Shown here: positions 1 to 5,878 of the stretch, in pieces
Position numbering within the stretch: position 1 is the stretch's first letter
Layout of the letters: every line of letters begins with the position of its first letter
DNA from: Deltaproteobacteria bacterium
GTDB taxonomy: Bacteria; Desulfobacterota; Desulfobacteria; Desulfobacterales; SG8-13
Direction: 5' to 3'
DNA: 7,904 nt
NCBI GenBank assembly: GCA_030670715.1
Contig: DAOVBC010000095.1
Coordinates: 1-7,904 of the forward strand
The notes under the pieces: generated by a model
Database searches by the model: none
Told to the model about the DNA's origin: nothing
What the model saw: the letters and a program-made list of their open reading frames with translations, nothing else
Position numbers and translations under genes: made by a program

Positions 1-840
1 CTCGGTTCGGGTAAAAAACTCCTGGTCACCGTATGACCAACCCAATCGGGCCAAATAGTTAATAAAAGCGTCCGGCAAAAAGCCCATGTCCCGATAAGCC
101 GTTACCGACATAGCCCCATGGCGCTTGCTCAACCGGGCCCGGTCACTGCCCAGCACCCTGGGAACGTGCCCGAACAAAGGCAGCGGGCTTCCCAGCGCTC
201 TGTACAGAAGAATCTGTTTGGGGGTGTTCATCACATGATCGTCGCCGCGGATGATCGTGTTGATTCCCATGGTAATATCATCCACAACGACCACAAAATT
301 GTACGTGGGGGTGCCGTCGCTTCTGGCAATGATAAAGTCATCAAGTTCCGCGTTTTGAAAGACGATATTGCCTTTAATAACGTCTTCAATCACCGTGGTT
401 CCCGACAAAGGGGCCTTAAAACGCACAACAGCGTTTTCCGTTTTCTTCAGCCATTTTTCACGGCAGGTCCCATCATATTTGGGTTTGCCGCCGACCGCCA
501 TGGCCTTTTCCCTCATTTCCTCAAGCTTTTCCGGGGAGCAGGTGCAGTAATACGCATGCCCCCCGTCGACGAGTTTTTGAATGAACTCGCGGTAAATATC
601 GAATCGTTCCGACTGAAAAAAGGGCCCCTCATCCCAATCGATACCCATCCACTCCAGGGCTTCGAATATGGCGTCGACACTGGCCTGTGTCGAACGTTTC
701 GTATCCGTATCTTCGATGCGCAGCACAAAACGGCCGCCGGTATGACGGGCATACAGCCAGTTAAAAAGTGCGGTTCGTGCCCCCCCCACGTGGAGGTAAC
801 CGGTGGGGCTCGGCGGGAAGCGGGTGACGATCTCTTTCAT
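1..840 (-). CDS. gltX: Glutamyl-tRNA synthetase, N-terminal 280 codons (3' end beyond window edge)
   Basis: Class I aminoacyl-tRNA synthetase that charges tRNA-Glu (or also tRNA-Gln where the amidotransferase route is used) with glutamate in the cytosol. The minus-strand translation begins MKEIVTRFPPSPTGYLHVGG, which contains the family's HIGH-type motif (HVGG, residues 17-20), followed by ARTALFNWLYAR. The adenylation-site hallmark RIEDTD lies at 41-46. Cysteines 99 and 101, Tyr122 and Cys126 match the spacing of the zinc-binding site in the E. coli enzyme. The KMSKS-equivalent LSKRH is at 237-241. Full family members have about 470-500 residues, so the anticodon-binding part is missing only because the window ends. 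The ATG at 840 follows an AAAGG ribosome binding site (850-854) at 9 bases. The gene is divergent from the rpmF cluster. The plus-strand reading frame across the same DNA is antisense shadow. Confidence 0.97.
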   Translation of the reverse strand, partial: MKEIVTRFPPSPTGYLHVGGARTALFNWLYARHTGGRFVLRIEDTDTKRSTQASVDAIFEALEWMGIDWDEGPFFQSERFDIYREFIQKLVDGGHAYYCTCSPEKLEEMREKAMAVGGKPKYDGTCREKWLKKTENAVVRFKAPLSGTTVIEDVIKGNIVFQNAELDDFIIARSDGTPTYNFVVVVDDITMGINTIIRGDDHVMNTPKQILLYRALGSPLPLFGHVPRVLGSDRARLSKRHGAMSVTAYRDMGFLPDAFINYLARLGWSYGDQEFFTRTE

Positions 841-987
841 TTCAACTAACCTTTAATTGCTTATTTTTTTATTTTTTGTTATAATTAACATTAACCAATT
901 GAAATCATATGAATTTAATTGTATTTTTTACTACATGTTAAAGCTTGATAAGTATAGTTATTAGTAAATTCTTGTAACCCCCGAGCC

Positions 988-1018
988 ATACCGCCATTTT
1001 CCCGGTCCGGTATTTTTT
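988..1018 (+). terminator. Weak hairpin followed by T-run (possible orphan terminator)
   Basis: ATACCG (988-993) can pair with CGGTAT (1008-1013) across a 14-base loop, and six T residues follow (1013-1018). The form resembles a short rho-independent terminator on the plus strand. No plus-strand gene lies upstream within the window, so it would end only an unknown short transcript, or block transcription running into the rpmF promoter region. With six pairs and a large loop it could also be chance. Confidence 0.25.
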
Positions 1019-1173
1019 CGATTGTTTTCGGCAGGTTGAGCAGATCGCTTCCGGAACAACCCAATTTATATGTTTACAAATTTATTTATGATATTAATAG
1101 GTTAAGAATGTGCACCGTCATCGTCTGATTGAGAAAATCCCCAATATCACATCAGCAAGCACAGTACAAGCAA

Positions 1174-1229
1174 ACAAAATAAAAAAATACAAAAAACCTT
1201 GACAAGCGCCCTTAATTGAATTACTTATT
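1174..1229 (+). promoter_or_regulatory. Probable sigma-70 type promoter of the rpmF-fab operon
   Basis: A perfect -35 hexamer TTGACA is at 1199-1204. It is preceded by a strongly A-rich tract (about 1174-1197) that resembles an UP element of the kind found at strong housekeeping promoters. At 17-18 bases spacing lies TACTTAT (1222-1228), only a weak match to TATAAT, so the exact -10 is uncertain. The start point would fall near 1235, giving a leader of about 65 bases before rpmF. The position directly ahead of a ribosomal protein gene fits a growth-linked promoter. Confidence 0.5.
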
Positions 1230-1299
1230 CGCTTTATTTTATTTGGTTGAGTGATTTAAGCTGTATTTACAATATATTCAGTATGTTAGGAGATTGCTA

Positions 1300-1479
1300 A
1301 TGGCAGTTCCAAAACGAAAAACATCCAAGTCAAAGCGGAATAAACGTCGAACTCATCAAAAAGTTGACCCACCGAATCTGTCAACCTGCCCCGAATGCGG
1401 CGAGGCGAGGCTGCCCCACCACGTCTGCCCGAGTTGCGGCTCTTATAAGGGTCGAACCGTAGTCGAAACAGAAGAATAA
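1300..1479 (+). CDS. rpmF: 50S ribosomal protein L32 (zinc-ribbon form)
   Basis: Small basic protein of the large ribosomal subunit, 59 residues. It opens MAVPKRKTSKSKRNKRRTH, the typical L32 N-terminus, and carries a four-cysteine zinc ribbon: Cys30 and Cys33 (CPEC) with Cys43 and Cys46 (CPSC). This is the zinc-binding (C+) type; no second copy is visible here. A TTG at 1294 is in frame, but the ATG at 1300 is preferred because AGGAG (1288-1292) sits 7 bases upstream of it and the family begins MAVPK. It heads the operon: the next gene starts 19 bases after its stop. rpmF commonly lies next to fatty-acid and phospholipid genes in bacteria, which fits, but the usual neighbours yceD and plsX are not adjacent. 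Confidence 0.97.
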   Translation: MAVPKRKTSKSKRNKRRTHQKVDPPNLSTCPECGEARLPHHVCPSCGSYKGRTVVETEE

Positions 1480-1498
1480 CACCTGGTAAGGAAAAATC

Positions 1499-3166
1499 AT
1501 GTCTGTGTCACAATCAGATTCTGATAATAAACTGTACGGTTTGGATCCGGAGTTAAGGCAGATGGTCCTTGATACGGTCGCGCAGCTGAAAAAGCGGCTC
1601 CTGTCCAAGGACAACGTTCTCGAATGGGATCAGAAGGAAATTTTTCCTGAAGACACCATCCGGGAGATGCTGGGACCGGAAATCGGGCTGCAGCTGTTGA
1701 TGCTTCCGGAAGAGTACGGCGGCATGGGCGGCGGTGCACGGGACAGCTGCATTGTTACCCGCGAACTTTCCAAAATATGCCTGGGGATCAGCACGGCATT
1801 TTTTGCCATCCAGCTGGGCGCTGACCCGTTGATGCTCGGCGGTACGGAAGAACAGAAAGTGAAATGGCTGGGTGCCCTCGCCGAAGGGGATACCCTGGTC
1901 GCTTATGCCGTGACCGAACCGGTCGCCGGAAGCGATGTCATCAATATCAAAACCAAGGCCGACCCGGTGACCGGCGACAACGGTGAGATCATCGGCTATA
2001 AAATAAACGGCACCAAGCAATTTATTTCCACCGGGGCGGCCGCAGATTTCATCACCCTGCTCGCCAGGACCCCGGAAGGCCTCGCCTTTTTCGTCATTGA
2101 AAAGGGCACCGAGGGGTTCAAACCCGGTCGGAGTGAGGAAAAACACGGCATCCGTGCCTCACAGACTTCCTCCCTCACATTTACAGATGTATTTGTACCG
2201 GTTGAAAATTTAATCGGCGGTGAGCCCGGACTGGGTCTGAAACAGGCCAACCAGGTATTCGGCCTTACGCGGCTTATGGTTGCTGCCATGGGGCTGGGCG
2301 CCGGTGAGGCGGCACTGGATATCGCCATACCCTATGCCAAGGAGCGGTTTGTCAGCGGCTCCCTGCTCTCCGAAAAACAGGGGTACACCCACAAACTGAT
2401 CGTTCCCAACGCGGTAAAACTGGAAGCAGCTGCGGCCTTCATCGAAGAAACGGCAGAGAGACTCGACGCCATGGAGACGGAACTGCAGGTGGAAGGTTCC
2501 ATTGCCAAGTATTTTGCCACCGAGGCGGCAAATAAGACCGCTGACGATGCGATCCAGGCCCTTGGCGGGTACGGCTACATCAATGAATTCGAAGTCGAAA
2601 AGATTAAAAGGGATGTGAAAATTACCTGTATCTATGAGGGTGCCAGTGAGGTTCAGCAGAATATCATCGGCATTTTTCGCTGGAGAAAGAATGTAAAATC
2701 AAAGGGCGAATTTTACAATTCGATGGCGGAGGAGATGGAGCGGCTTGATGAATCTTATCCGAATGCCGGATGTCACACATACGGAATTGCGGCACGGGCT
2801 CTCAATGAAACGGTGATGCTGGTTCATCGCAACAAATTGACTCGACGCCAGCATGTTATGTTTGCCCTGGCAGATATGATGACCCATGTTGAAGTCGGCG
2901 TTGCTCTGGCCCGCAAGGCTGCGGCCGCCGCCCGAACTGATGATGCCGCAGCGGAAAAATTGCAGCTGATGTCGCGTATCTTCGCTCACGATGTGGCCCG
3001 GTTAGTGACCCGGAACGTCATGACCATCCTTATGGGAACCGGTATGTTCGATGAGAGGACTGTTGCCGAATTTATGGCGACCGCCAATCTGGATGAACTG
3101 AAAGAGAGCTATGTTAACGTCATCAGCGACATGGATCGCGTCGCAGACATACTGTTTGAGAGGTAA
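1499..3166 (+). CDS. Acyl-CoA dehydrogenase family flavoprotein with long C-terminal domain, inside a fatty-acid synthesis operon
   Basis: FAD-dependent enzyme of the acyl-CoA dehydrogenase superfamily, 555 residues. The family oxidises acyl thioesters to trans-2-enoyl thioesters (or the reverse) and usually exchanges electrons with ETF. Visible features are the first signature AVTEPVAGSD (137-146); the KQFISTG flavin-region segment (173-179); the second signature beginning QALGGYGYINEFEVEK (from 353); and CIYEGASEVQQ, in which Glu380 occupies the catalytic-base position of medium-chain type enzymes. About 155 residues follow the catalytic core (roughly 400-555), rich in Ala, Met and charged residues and probably helical, as in VLCAD/ACAD9-type long forms. 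The ATG at 1499 follows TAAGGA by about 6 bases. The stop is 2 bases before fabG, suggesting translational coupling. It sits where plsX-fabH-fabD would be expected. Family is certain; the substrate (CoA or ACP thioester, chain length) and direction are unknown. Confidence 0.93.
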   Translation: MSVSQSDSDNKLYGLDPELRQMVLDTVAQLKKRLLSKDNVLEWDQKEIFPEDTIREMLGPEIGLQLLMLPEEYGGMGGGARDSCIVTRELSKICLGISTAFFAIQLGADPLMLGGTEEQKVKWLGALAEGDTLVAYAVTEPVAGSDVINIKTKADPVTGDNGEIIGYKINGTKQFISTGAAADFITLLARTPEGLAFFVIEKGTEGFKPGRSEEKHGIRASQTSSLTFTDVFVPVENLIGGEPGLGLKQANQVFGLTRLMVAAMGLGAGEAALDIAIPYAKERFVSGSLLSEKQGYTHKLIVPNAVKLEAAAAFIEETAERLDAMETELQVEGSIAKYFATEAANKTADDAIQALGGYGYINEFEVEKIKRDVKITCIYEGASEVQQNIIGIFRWRKNVKSKGEFYNSMAEEMERLDESYPNAGCHTYGIAARALNETVMLVHRNKLTRRQHVMFALADMMTHVEVGVALARKAAAAARTDDAAAEKLQLMSRIFAHDVARLVTRNVMTILMGTGMFDERTVAEFMATANLDELKESYVNVISDMDRVADILFER

Positions 3167-3168
3167 TC

Positions 3169-3933
3169 ATGCCCGCTAATGGAAAACGAACAATTGTTGT
3201 TACCGGTGGTTCAAGAGGTATCGGAAGGGCGGTTTGCATTGCCTTGGCCGCACCGGAAGAGCACATCTTTTTCAATTATTTTTCGCCCGTAGACCCGGAG
3301 GGTGAAGAAGCTGCCGCCCGGGAAACGATTGCAGCTGTGACCAATGCGGGCGGAGAAGCCACCGGTATGGCCGTGAATGTCACCTCGGCAGATGAGGTGG
3401 CCGGCTTTTTTGGACAAGTTATGGAACAGACCGGTCGGATCGATGTTCTGGTAAACAATGCCGGTATTACAAAAGACACGCTTTTAGTGCGGATGAAAGA
3501 GGCGGACTGGGATATCGTTCTTGATATCAATCTGAAGGCGGCATTCCGTTGTATTCAGAATGTAGCCAGACCAATGATGAAGCAGCGATCGGGGCGCATT
3601 GTCAATATGGCGTCAATTGTCGGGGTGGTCGGCAACGCCGGCCAGGCCAATTATGTGGTTTCAAAAGCCGGACTTATCGGGCTTACCAAAACTGCCGCAA
3701 GAGAGCTGGCCCCGCGGGGCGTAACGGTCAATGCCATTGCGCCAGGATTTATCGAAACCGACATGACTGCTGCTTTGCCGGAGAAAGCCAGGGAAGCCAT
3801 GCTGTCGCAGGTACCCCTTGGACGCGCCGGTAAACCCGAAGATGTGGCTTCTGCAGTGGCTTTTCTTGTTTCGGAAAGCGCTGCGTATATAACAGGACAG
3901 GTTTTACATGTAAGTGGTGGCATGTATATGTGA
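3169..3933 (+). CDS. fabG: 3-oxoacyl-ACP reductase (beta-ketoacyl-ACP reductase)
   Basis: Short-chain dehydrogenase/reductase that reduces 3-oxoacyl-ACP to 3-hydroxyacyl-ACP with NADPH in type II fatty-acid elongation, in the cytosol. The protein has 254 residues. The Rossmann glycine motif TGGSRGIG is at 12-19 and NNAG at 96-99. The catalytic residues are Asn121, Ser149, Tyr162 and Lys166 (YVVSK). The C-terminal half (GQANY...KAGLIGLTK, APGFIETDMT, AAYITGQVLHVSGGMYM) is very close to the E. coli FabG pattern, which supports FabG over a generic SDR. The segment after beta-strand 2 (SPVDPEGEEAAA, 39-50) seems a few residues longer than in E. coli. GAGAGG (3158-3163), inside the end of the dehydrogenase gene, serves as ribosome binding site, 5 bases before the ATG. 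acpP and fabF downstream confirm the role. Confidence 0.95.
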   Translation: MPANGKRTIVVTGGSRGIGRAVCIALAAPEEHIFFNYFSPVDPEGEEAAARETIAAVTNAGGEATGMAVNVTSADEVAGFFGQVMEQTGRIDVLVNNAGITKDTLLVRMKEADWDIVLDINLKAAFRCIQNVARPMMKQRSGRIVNMASIVGVVGNAGQANYVVSKAGLIGLTKTAARELAPRGVTVNAIAPGFIETDMTAALPEKAREAMLSQVPLGRAGKPEDVASAVAFLVSESAAYITGQVLHVSGGMYM

Positions 3934-3953
3934 ATTCGAAAGGAGGAAGATAA

Positions 3954-4184
3954 ATGTCGATAGAGGATAAGGTTAAAAAGATTATTGCTGAGAAACTGGG
4001 TGTTGATCTGGAAGAGGTAGTACCTGAGGCGTCATTTGTGGATGATCTGGGTGCGGATTCGCTGGATCTGGTTGAGCTGATCATGTCAATGGAAGAGGAA
4101 TTCGACACCGACATTCCTGACGAAGACGCTGAAAAAATCCAGACAGTTCAGGACGCGATCAACTTCGTTCAGGCCCAGGCCTGA
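3954..4184 (+). CDS. acpP: Acyl carrier protein
   Basis: Small acidic carrier of 76 residues that holds growing acyl chains on a phosphopantetheine arm. The attachment serine is Ser36 in the motif GADSLDLVEL (33-42), the canonical position. Helix I (SIEDKVKKIIAEKLGV) and the EEEFDTDIPDEDAEKIQTV segment match AcpP closely, and length equals the family norm. The ribosome binding site AAAGGAGG (3939-3946) is near-perfect and 7 bases from the ATG, in keeping with the very high expression usual for ACP. It lies 20 bases after fabG and 32 bases before fabF in the same orientation. It is the obvious partner for FabG and FabF, and possibly for the dehydrogenase upstream. Confidence 0.97.
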   Translation: MSIEDKVKKIIAEKLGVDLEEVVPEASFVDDLGADSLDLVELIMSMEEEFDTDIPDEDAEKIQTVQDAINFVQAQA

Positions 4185-4203
4185 AGACGATTATGATTTG
4201 AGT

Positions 4204-4211
4204 AAAGGAGG
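4204..4211 (+). promoter_or_regulatory. Strong ribosome binding site that fixes the TTG start of fabF
   Basis: AAAGGAGG lies 5 bases before the TTG at 4217. Translation from this TTG gives MNRRVVITGIGLVTPIG, the exact expected N-terminus of FabF, and no ATG or GTG occurs at a suitable place. The TTG is therefore read as the true start. Confidence 0.85.
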
Positions 4212-4216
4212 TTATT

Positions 4217-5464
4217 TTGAACAGACGGGTGGTTATTACAGGGATAGGACTCGTCACCCCCATTGGCATCGGTGTCGACGAAACCTGGGATGCGCTCTGC
4301 GCGGGAAAATCAGGAATCGGCGAGATCACCCAGTTTGATGCTTCAAAGCATATTACAAAAATTGCCGGGGAAGTGAAGGGATTTCGCAAAGAGGATTATC
4401 TCCCCATCAAAGAGGTCAAGCGCACCGAACTCTTTATTGCCTATTCTCTTGCGGCAACACGGATGGCCATGGAGGATTCCGGCTTTAAGATTGATAACAA
4501 GAATGCCCATCGTGTGGGTGTCATCACCGGCTGTGGTCTGGGCGGCCTCAACATCCTGGAGCGAAATATCCACAAGCTGCTGGGCGATGGACCCAGGCGG
4601 ATATCGCCATTTTTTATTCCCATGATGATCGGTAATATGGCACCCGGCATGATTTCAATTCATTTCGGTGCCAAAGGCCCGAATGCGTCGCTGGCAACGG
4701 CCTGCGCTGCCGGTACGCATGCAGTCGGCGATTCATTCAAGTTGGTTCAAAACGGCACCGCAGATGCGATGATTACGGGAGGGGTTGAGGCCGTTGTGAC
4801 GCCGACCTGCATTGCCGGTTTCAACGCTATGAAGGCGCTTTCCACCCGCAATGATGAACCGCAAAAAGCATCCCGCCCCTTCGACCGGGACCGTGACGGT
4901 TTCGTTGTAGGTGAAGGCAGCGGCATTCTTATTATCGAGGCCCTGGAACATGCCCTGGAAAGAGGGTCCAAAATCTATGCGGAAATCATCGGTTACGGTA
5001 TGAGCGGTGACGGCTATCACCTGACTTCTCCGCCGCCGGACGGTGCCGGTGCCGTGCAGTGTATGCAAAACGCGCTGGATGATGCCGGTGTCACATATGA
5101 CAAAGTTGATTATATCAATGCCCATGGTACATCGACCCCGCTAAACGATCTGTATGAAAGCCGGGCGGTTAAAAAGGTGTTTAAGGACAGGGCCCATTCG
5201 ATTCCGATCAGTTCAACCAAGTCTATGACCGGTCATTTGCTCGGTGGTGCCGGCGGAATTGAAACGGTTTTTACCGCCCAGACCATTTATCACGGGATTA
5301 TCCCACCGACGATTAACTACGAGAACGCCGACGAAGAGTGTGACCTGGACTACGTGCCGAATGTGTCCCGTAAACAGAAGGTCGAGTATGCGCTGACCAA
5401 TTCATTCGGCTTTGGCGGAACCAATGCATGCCTGCTCTTAAAGGGTTTTAACAAAAGCAGATAG
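4217..5464 (+). CDS. fabF: 3-oxoacyl-ACP synthase II (beta-ketoacyl-ACP synthase, KAS II)
   Basis: Condensing enzyme that extends acyl-ACP by two carbons using malonyl-ACP, cytosolic and normally a homodimer. The product has 415 residues, the usual length. The thiolase-fold catalytic triad is complete: Cys163 in TACAAG, His303 in NAHGTSTPLND and His340 in STKSMTGHLLGGAGG, with Lys335 nearby. These positions coincide with E. coli FabF numbering. The C-terminal NSFGFGGTN loop (395-403) is also typical. His/His rather than His/Asn in the active site shows an elongating KAS I/II type and not FabH (KAS III). Start is TTG, fixed by AAAGGAGG. It is the last gene of the rpmF cluster; a hairpin region and terminator follow. 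Whether it also serves unsaturated chain elongation, as in E. coli, cannot be told from sequence. Confidence 0.96.
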   Translation: MNRRVVITGIGLVTPIGIGVDETWDALCAGKSGIGEITQFDASKHITKIAGEVKGFRKEDYLPIKEVKRTELFIAYSLAATRMAMEDSGFKIDNKNAHRVGVITGCGLGGLNILERNIHKLLGDGPRRISPFFIPMMIGNMAPGMISIHFGAKGPNASLATACAAGTHAVGDSFKLVQNGTADAMITGGVEAVVTPTCIAGFNAMKALSTRNDEPQKASRPFDRDRDGFVVGEGSGILIIEALEHALERGSKIYAEIIGYGMSGDGYHLTSPPPDGAGAVQCMQNALDDAGVTYDKVDYINAHGTSTPLNDLYESRAVKKVFKDRAHSIPISSTKSMTGHLLGGAGGIETVFTAQTIYHGIIPPTINYENADEECDLDYVPNVSRKQKVEYALTNSFGFGGTNACLLLKGFNKSR

Positions 5465-5491
5465 ACGGACCCCATTAATTCCGACATTAAA

Positions 5492-5510
5492 CCACCACTT
5501 CCAGTGGTGG
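5492..5510. repeat. Perfect 8-bp hairpin with 3-base loop
   Basis: CCACCACT (5492-5499) pairs perfectly with AGTGGTGG (5503-5510) around the loop TCC. It begins 28 bases after the fabF stop. No T-run follows, so it is not a standard intrinsic terminator, although it could protect the fabF mRNA 3' end. The heptamer CTTCCAG at its tip recurs at 5589-5595 in another hairpin. Short tight hairpins of this kind mark the ends of IS200/IS605-type elements, but no transposase remnant was recognised. Confidence 0.7.
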
Positions 5511-5547
5511 ACGCGGAAAGGTTTTACCGACCCGGGGTGAAAACAGC

Positions 5548-5628
5548 GAAGCCCTGGAAAAAATGATCGAGGTAATTGTCTTCGGCCCCTTCCAGGGGGC
5601 TTCCTGAGGCCTCCCGCTCTGCGGGAGG
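5548..5628. repeat. Nested hairpin block (possible structured RNA or palindromic element)
   Basis: Two levels of pairing are visible. GAAGCCCTGGAA (5548-5559) matches TTCCAGGGGGCTTC (5590-5603) as a 12-bp stem with two extra G residues. A local alternative pairs GCCCCT (5585-5590) with AGGGGGC (5594-5600). Next comes a perfect 8-bp hairpin, CCTCCCGC (5610-5617) with GCGGGAGG (5621-5628), loop TCT, followed by GAGCGTTCAC. The pattern could be a folded 3' untranslated region, a small RNA, or the remnant end of a palindrome-flanked mobile element. Function unknown. Confidence 0.55.
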
Positions 5629-5656
5629 AGCGTTCACATCTCCGGTCCTGCCTCTC

Positions 5657-5689
5657 AATTTGCCTTCTCTTGCGGGAGGCAAATTTTTT
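5657..5689 (+). terminator. Probable rho-independent terminator of the rpmF-fabF operon
   Basis: AATTTGCCT (5657-5665) pairs over 9 bp with AGGCAAATT (5677-5685), loop of 11 bases, and the descending arm runs into six T residues (5684-5689). This is the best intrinsic terminator shape in the window. It would end transcripts from fabF about 225 bases after the stop codon. The descending side overlaps GCGGGAGGC (5672-5680), which could alternatively pair with GCCTCCCGC (5609-5617), so termination might depend on folding. Confidence 0.65.
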
Positions 5690-5765
5690 CTTGCAGATAT
5701 CAAACCAATTCGCTATTTAATAAAATTACGCTTAAGAAAGGCGTTCTTAACGCGCACTAACCCGA

Positions 5766-5813
5766 ATATTTTCTATGAAACACCTCCTGAAGTCGGTGTT
5801 TCATAGAAAATAT
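5766..5813. repeat. Perfect 19-bp inverted repeat with 10-base loop
   Basis: Positions 5766-5784 and 5795-5813 are exact reverse complements (19 of 19), separated by TCCTGAAGTC. The arm contains TTTCTATGAAACACC. Such a long perfect stem in non-coding DNA is far beyond chance for one intergenic region. It lacks the GC-rich stem and trailing T-run of a terminator, and it lies 30 bases upstream of the rpiB -10 box. It could be a dispersed palindromic repeat, an mRNA-stabilising element or a binding site for a dimeric protein. Confidence 0.9.
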
Positions 5814-5818
5814 ATAAA

Positions 5819-5848
5819 TTACAAATGATTTGTGTCGTTCTGTATAAT
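5819..5848 (+). promoter_or_regulatory. Candidate promoter for rpiB-glyA
   Basis: TATAAT, a perfect -10 hexamer, is at 5843-5848. Upstream at 18 bases lies TTACAA (5819-5824), only a partial -35 match. Transcription would start near 5855, leaving a short leader of about 24 bases to the rpiB ATG. Because a terminator and a 19-bp palindrome separate rpiB from fabF, an own promoter is expected here. Confidence 0.5.
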
Positions 5849-5878
5849 AATGCTCGCCTTGGTAAGCCAGGGAGATAG

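Larger units (their letters stand above)
841..1299. other. AT-rich divergent intergenic region between gltX and rpmF
   Basis: These 459 bases separate two divergent genes and should hold both promoters. Composition is much AT-richer than the flanking genes. Short frames occur, but none has both a convincing ribosome binding site and a recognisable product. On the minus strand a TATAAC (878-883) about 38 bases before the gltX start could be its -10 box, but no good -35 is seen at the right distance. On the plus strand there is a clear TTGACA in front of rpmF and a weak hairpin with a T-run; both are listed separately. I see no yceD-like (DUF177) gene, which often precedes rpmF in other bacteria, and no riboswitch that I recognise. 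Confidence 0.7.
5465..5878. other. 414-base intergenic region rich in palindromes between fabF and rpiB
   Basis: No convincing gene is present; a 76-codon plus-strand frame (5576-5806) crosses a terminator and a palindrome and has no recognisable product. In order the region holds an 8-bp hairpin (5492-5510), a nested hairpin set (5548-5628), a terminator-like hairpin with T-run (5657-5689), a small 7-bp hairpin (TTAAGAA 5732-5738 with TTCTTAA 5744-5750), a perfect 19-bp inverted repeat (5766-5813) and a -10-like box (5843-5848). The first half is GC-rich and the second half AT-rich, which suggests that pieces of different origin are joined here. Confidence 0.75.

Noticed and set aside
118..849. 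243-codon plus-strand open frame
   Set aside because: It is antisense to gltX, whose minus-strand translation has clear HVGG, RIEDTD and LSKRH motifs; the plus-strand product resembles nothing I know.
1073..1100. TTTACA with TAATAG as a second rpmF promoter
   Set aside because: The -10 match is poor and the site is about 200 bases upstream of rpmF; the TTGACA at 1199 is better placed.
1101..1202. Short frame with GTG at 1110 (30 residues, ending IKKYKKP)
   Set aside because: An AGG lies 8 bases upstream and the sequence is mildly protein-like, but it is very short, overlaps the TTGACA box of the rpmF promoter and has no recognisable product.
1553..2146. 197-codon minus-strand open frame
   Set aside because: It lies wholly within the acyl-CoA dehydrogenase gene on the other strand, has no ribosome binding site of note, and the dehydrogenase frame carries the family motifs.
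4733..5125. 130-codon minus-strand open frame
   Set aside because: Antisense shadow of fabF, which is unambiguous in this stretch.
5576..5806. 76-codon plus-strand frame between fabF and rpiB
   Set aside because: It crosses the terminator hairpin and most of the 19-bp palindrome, shows no family resemblance and has no good ribosome binding site.
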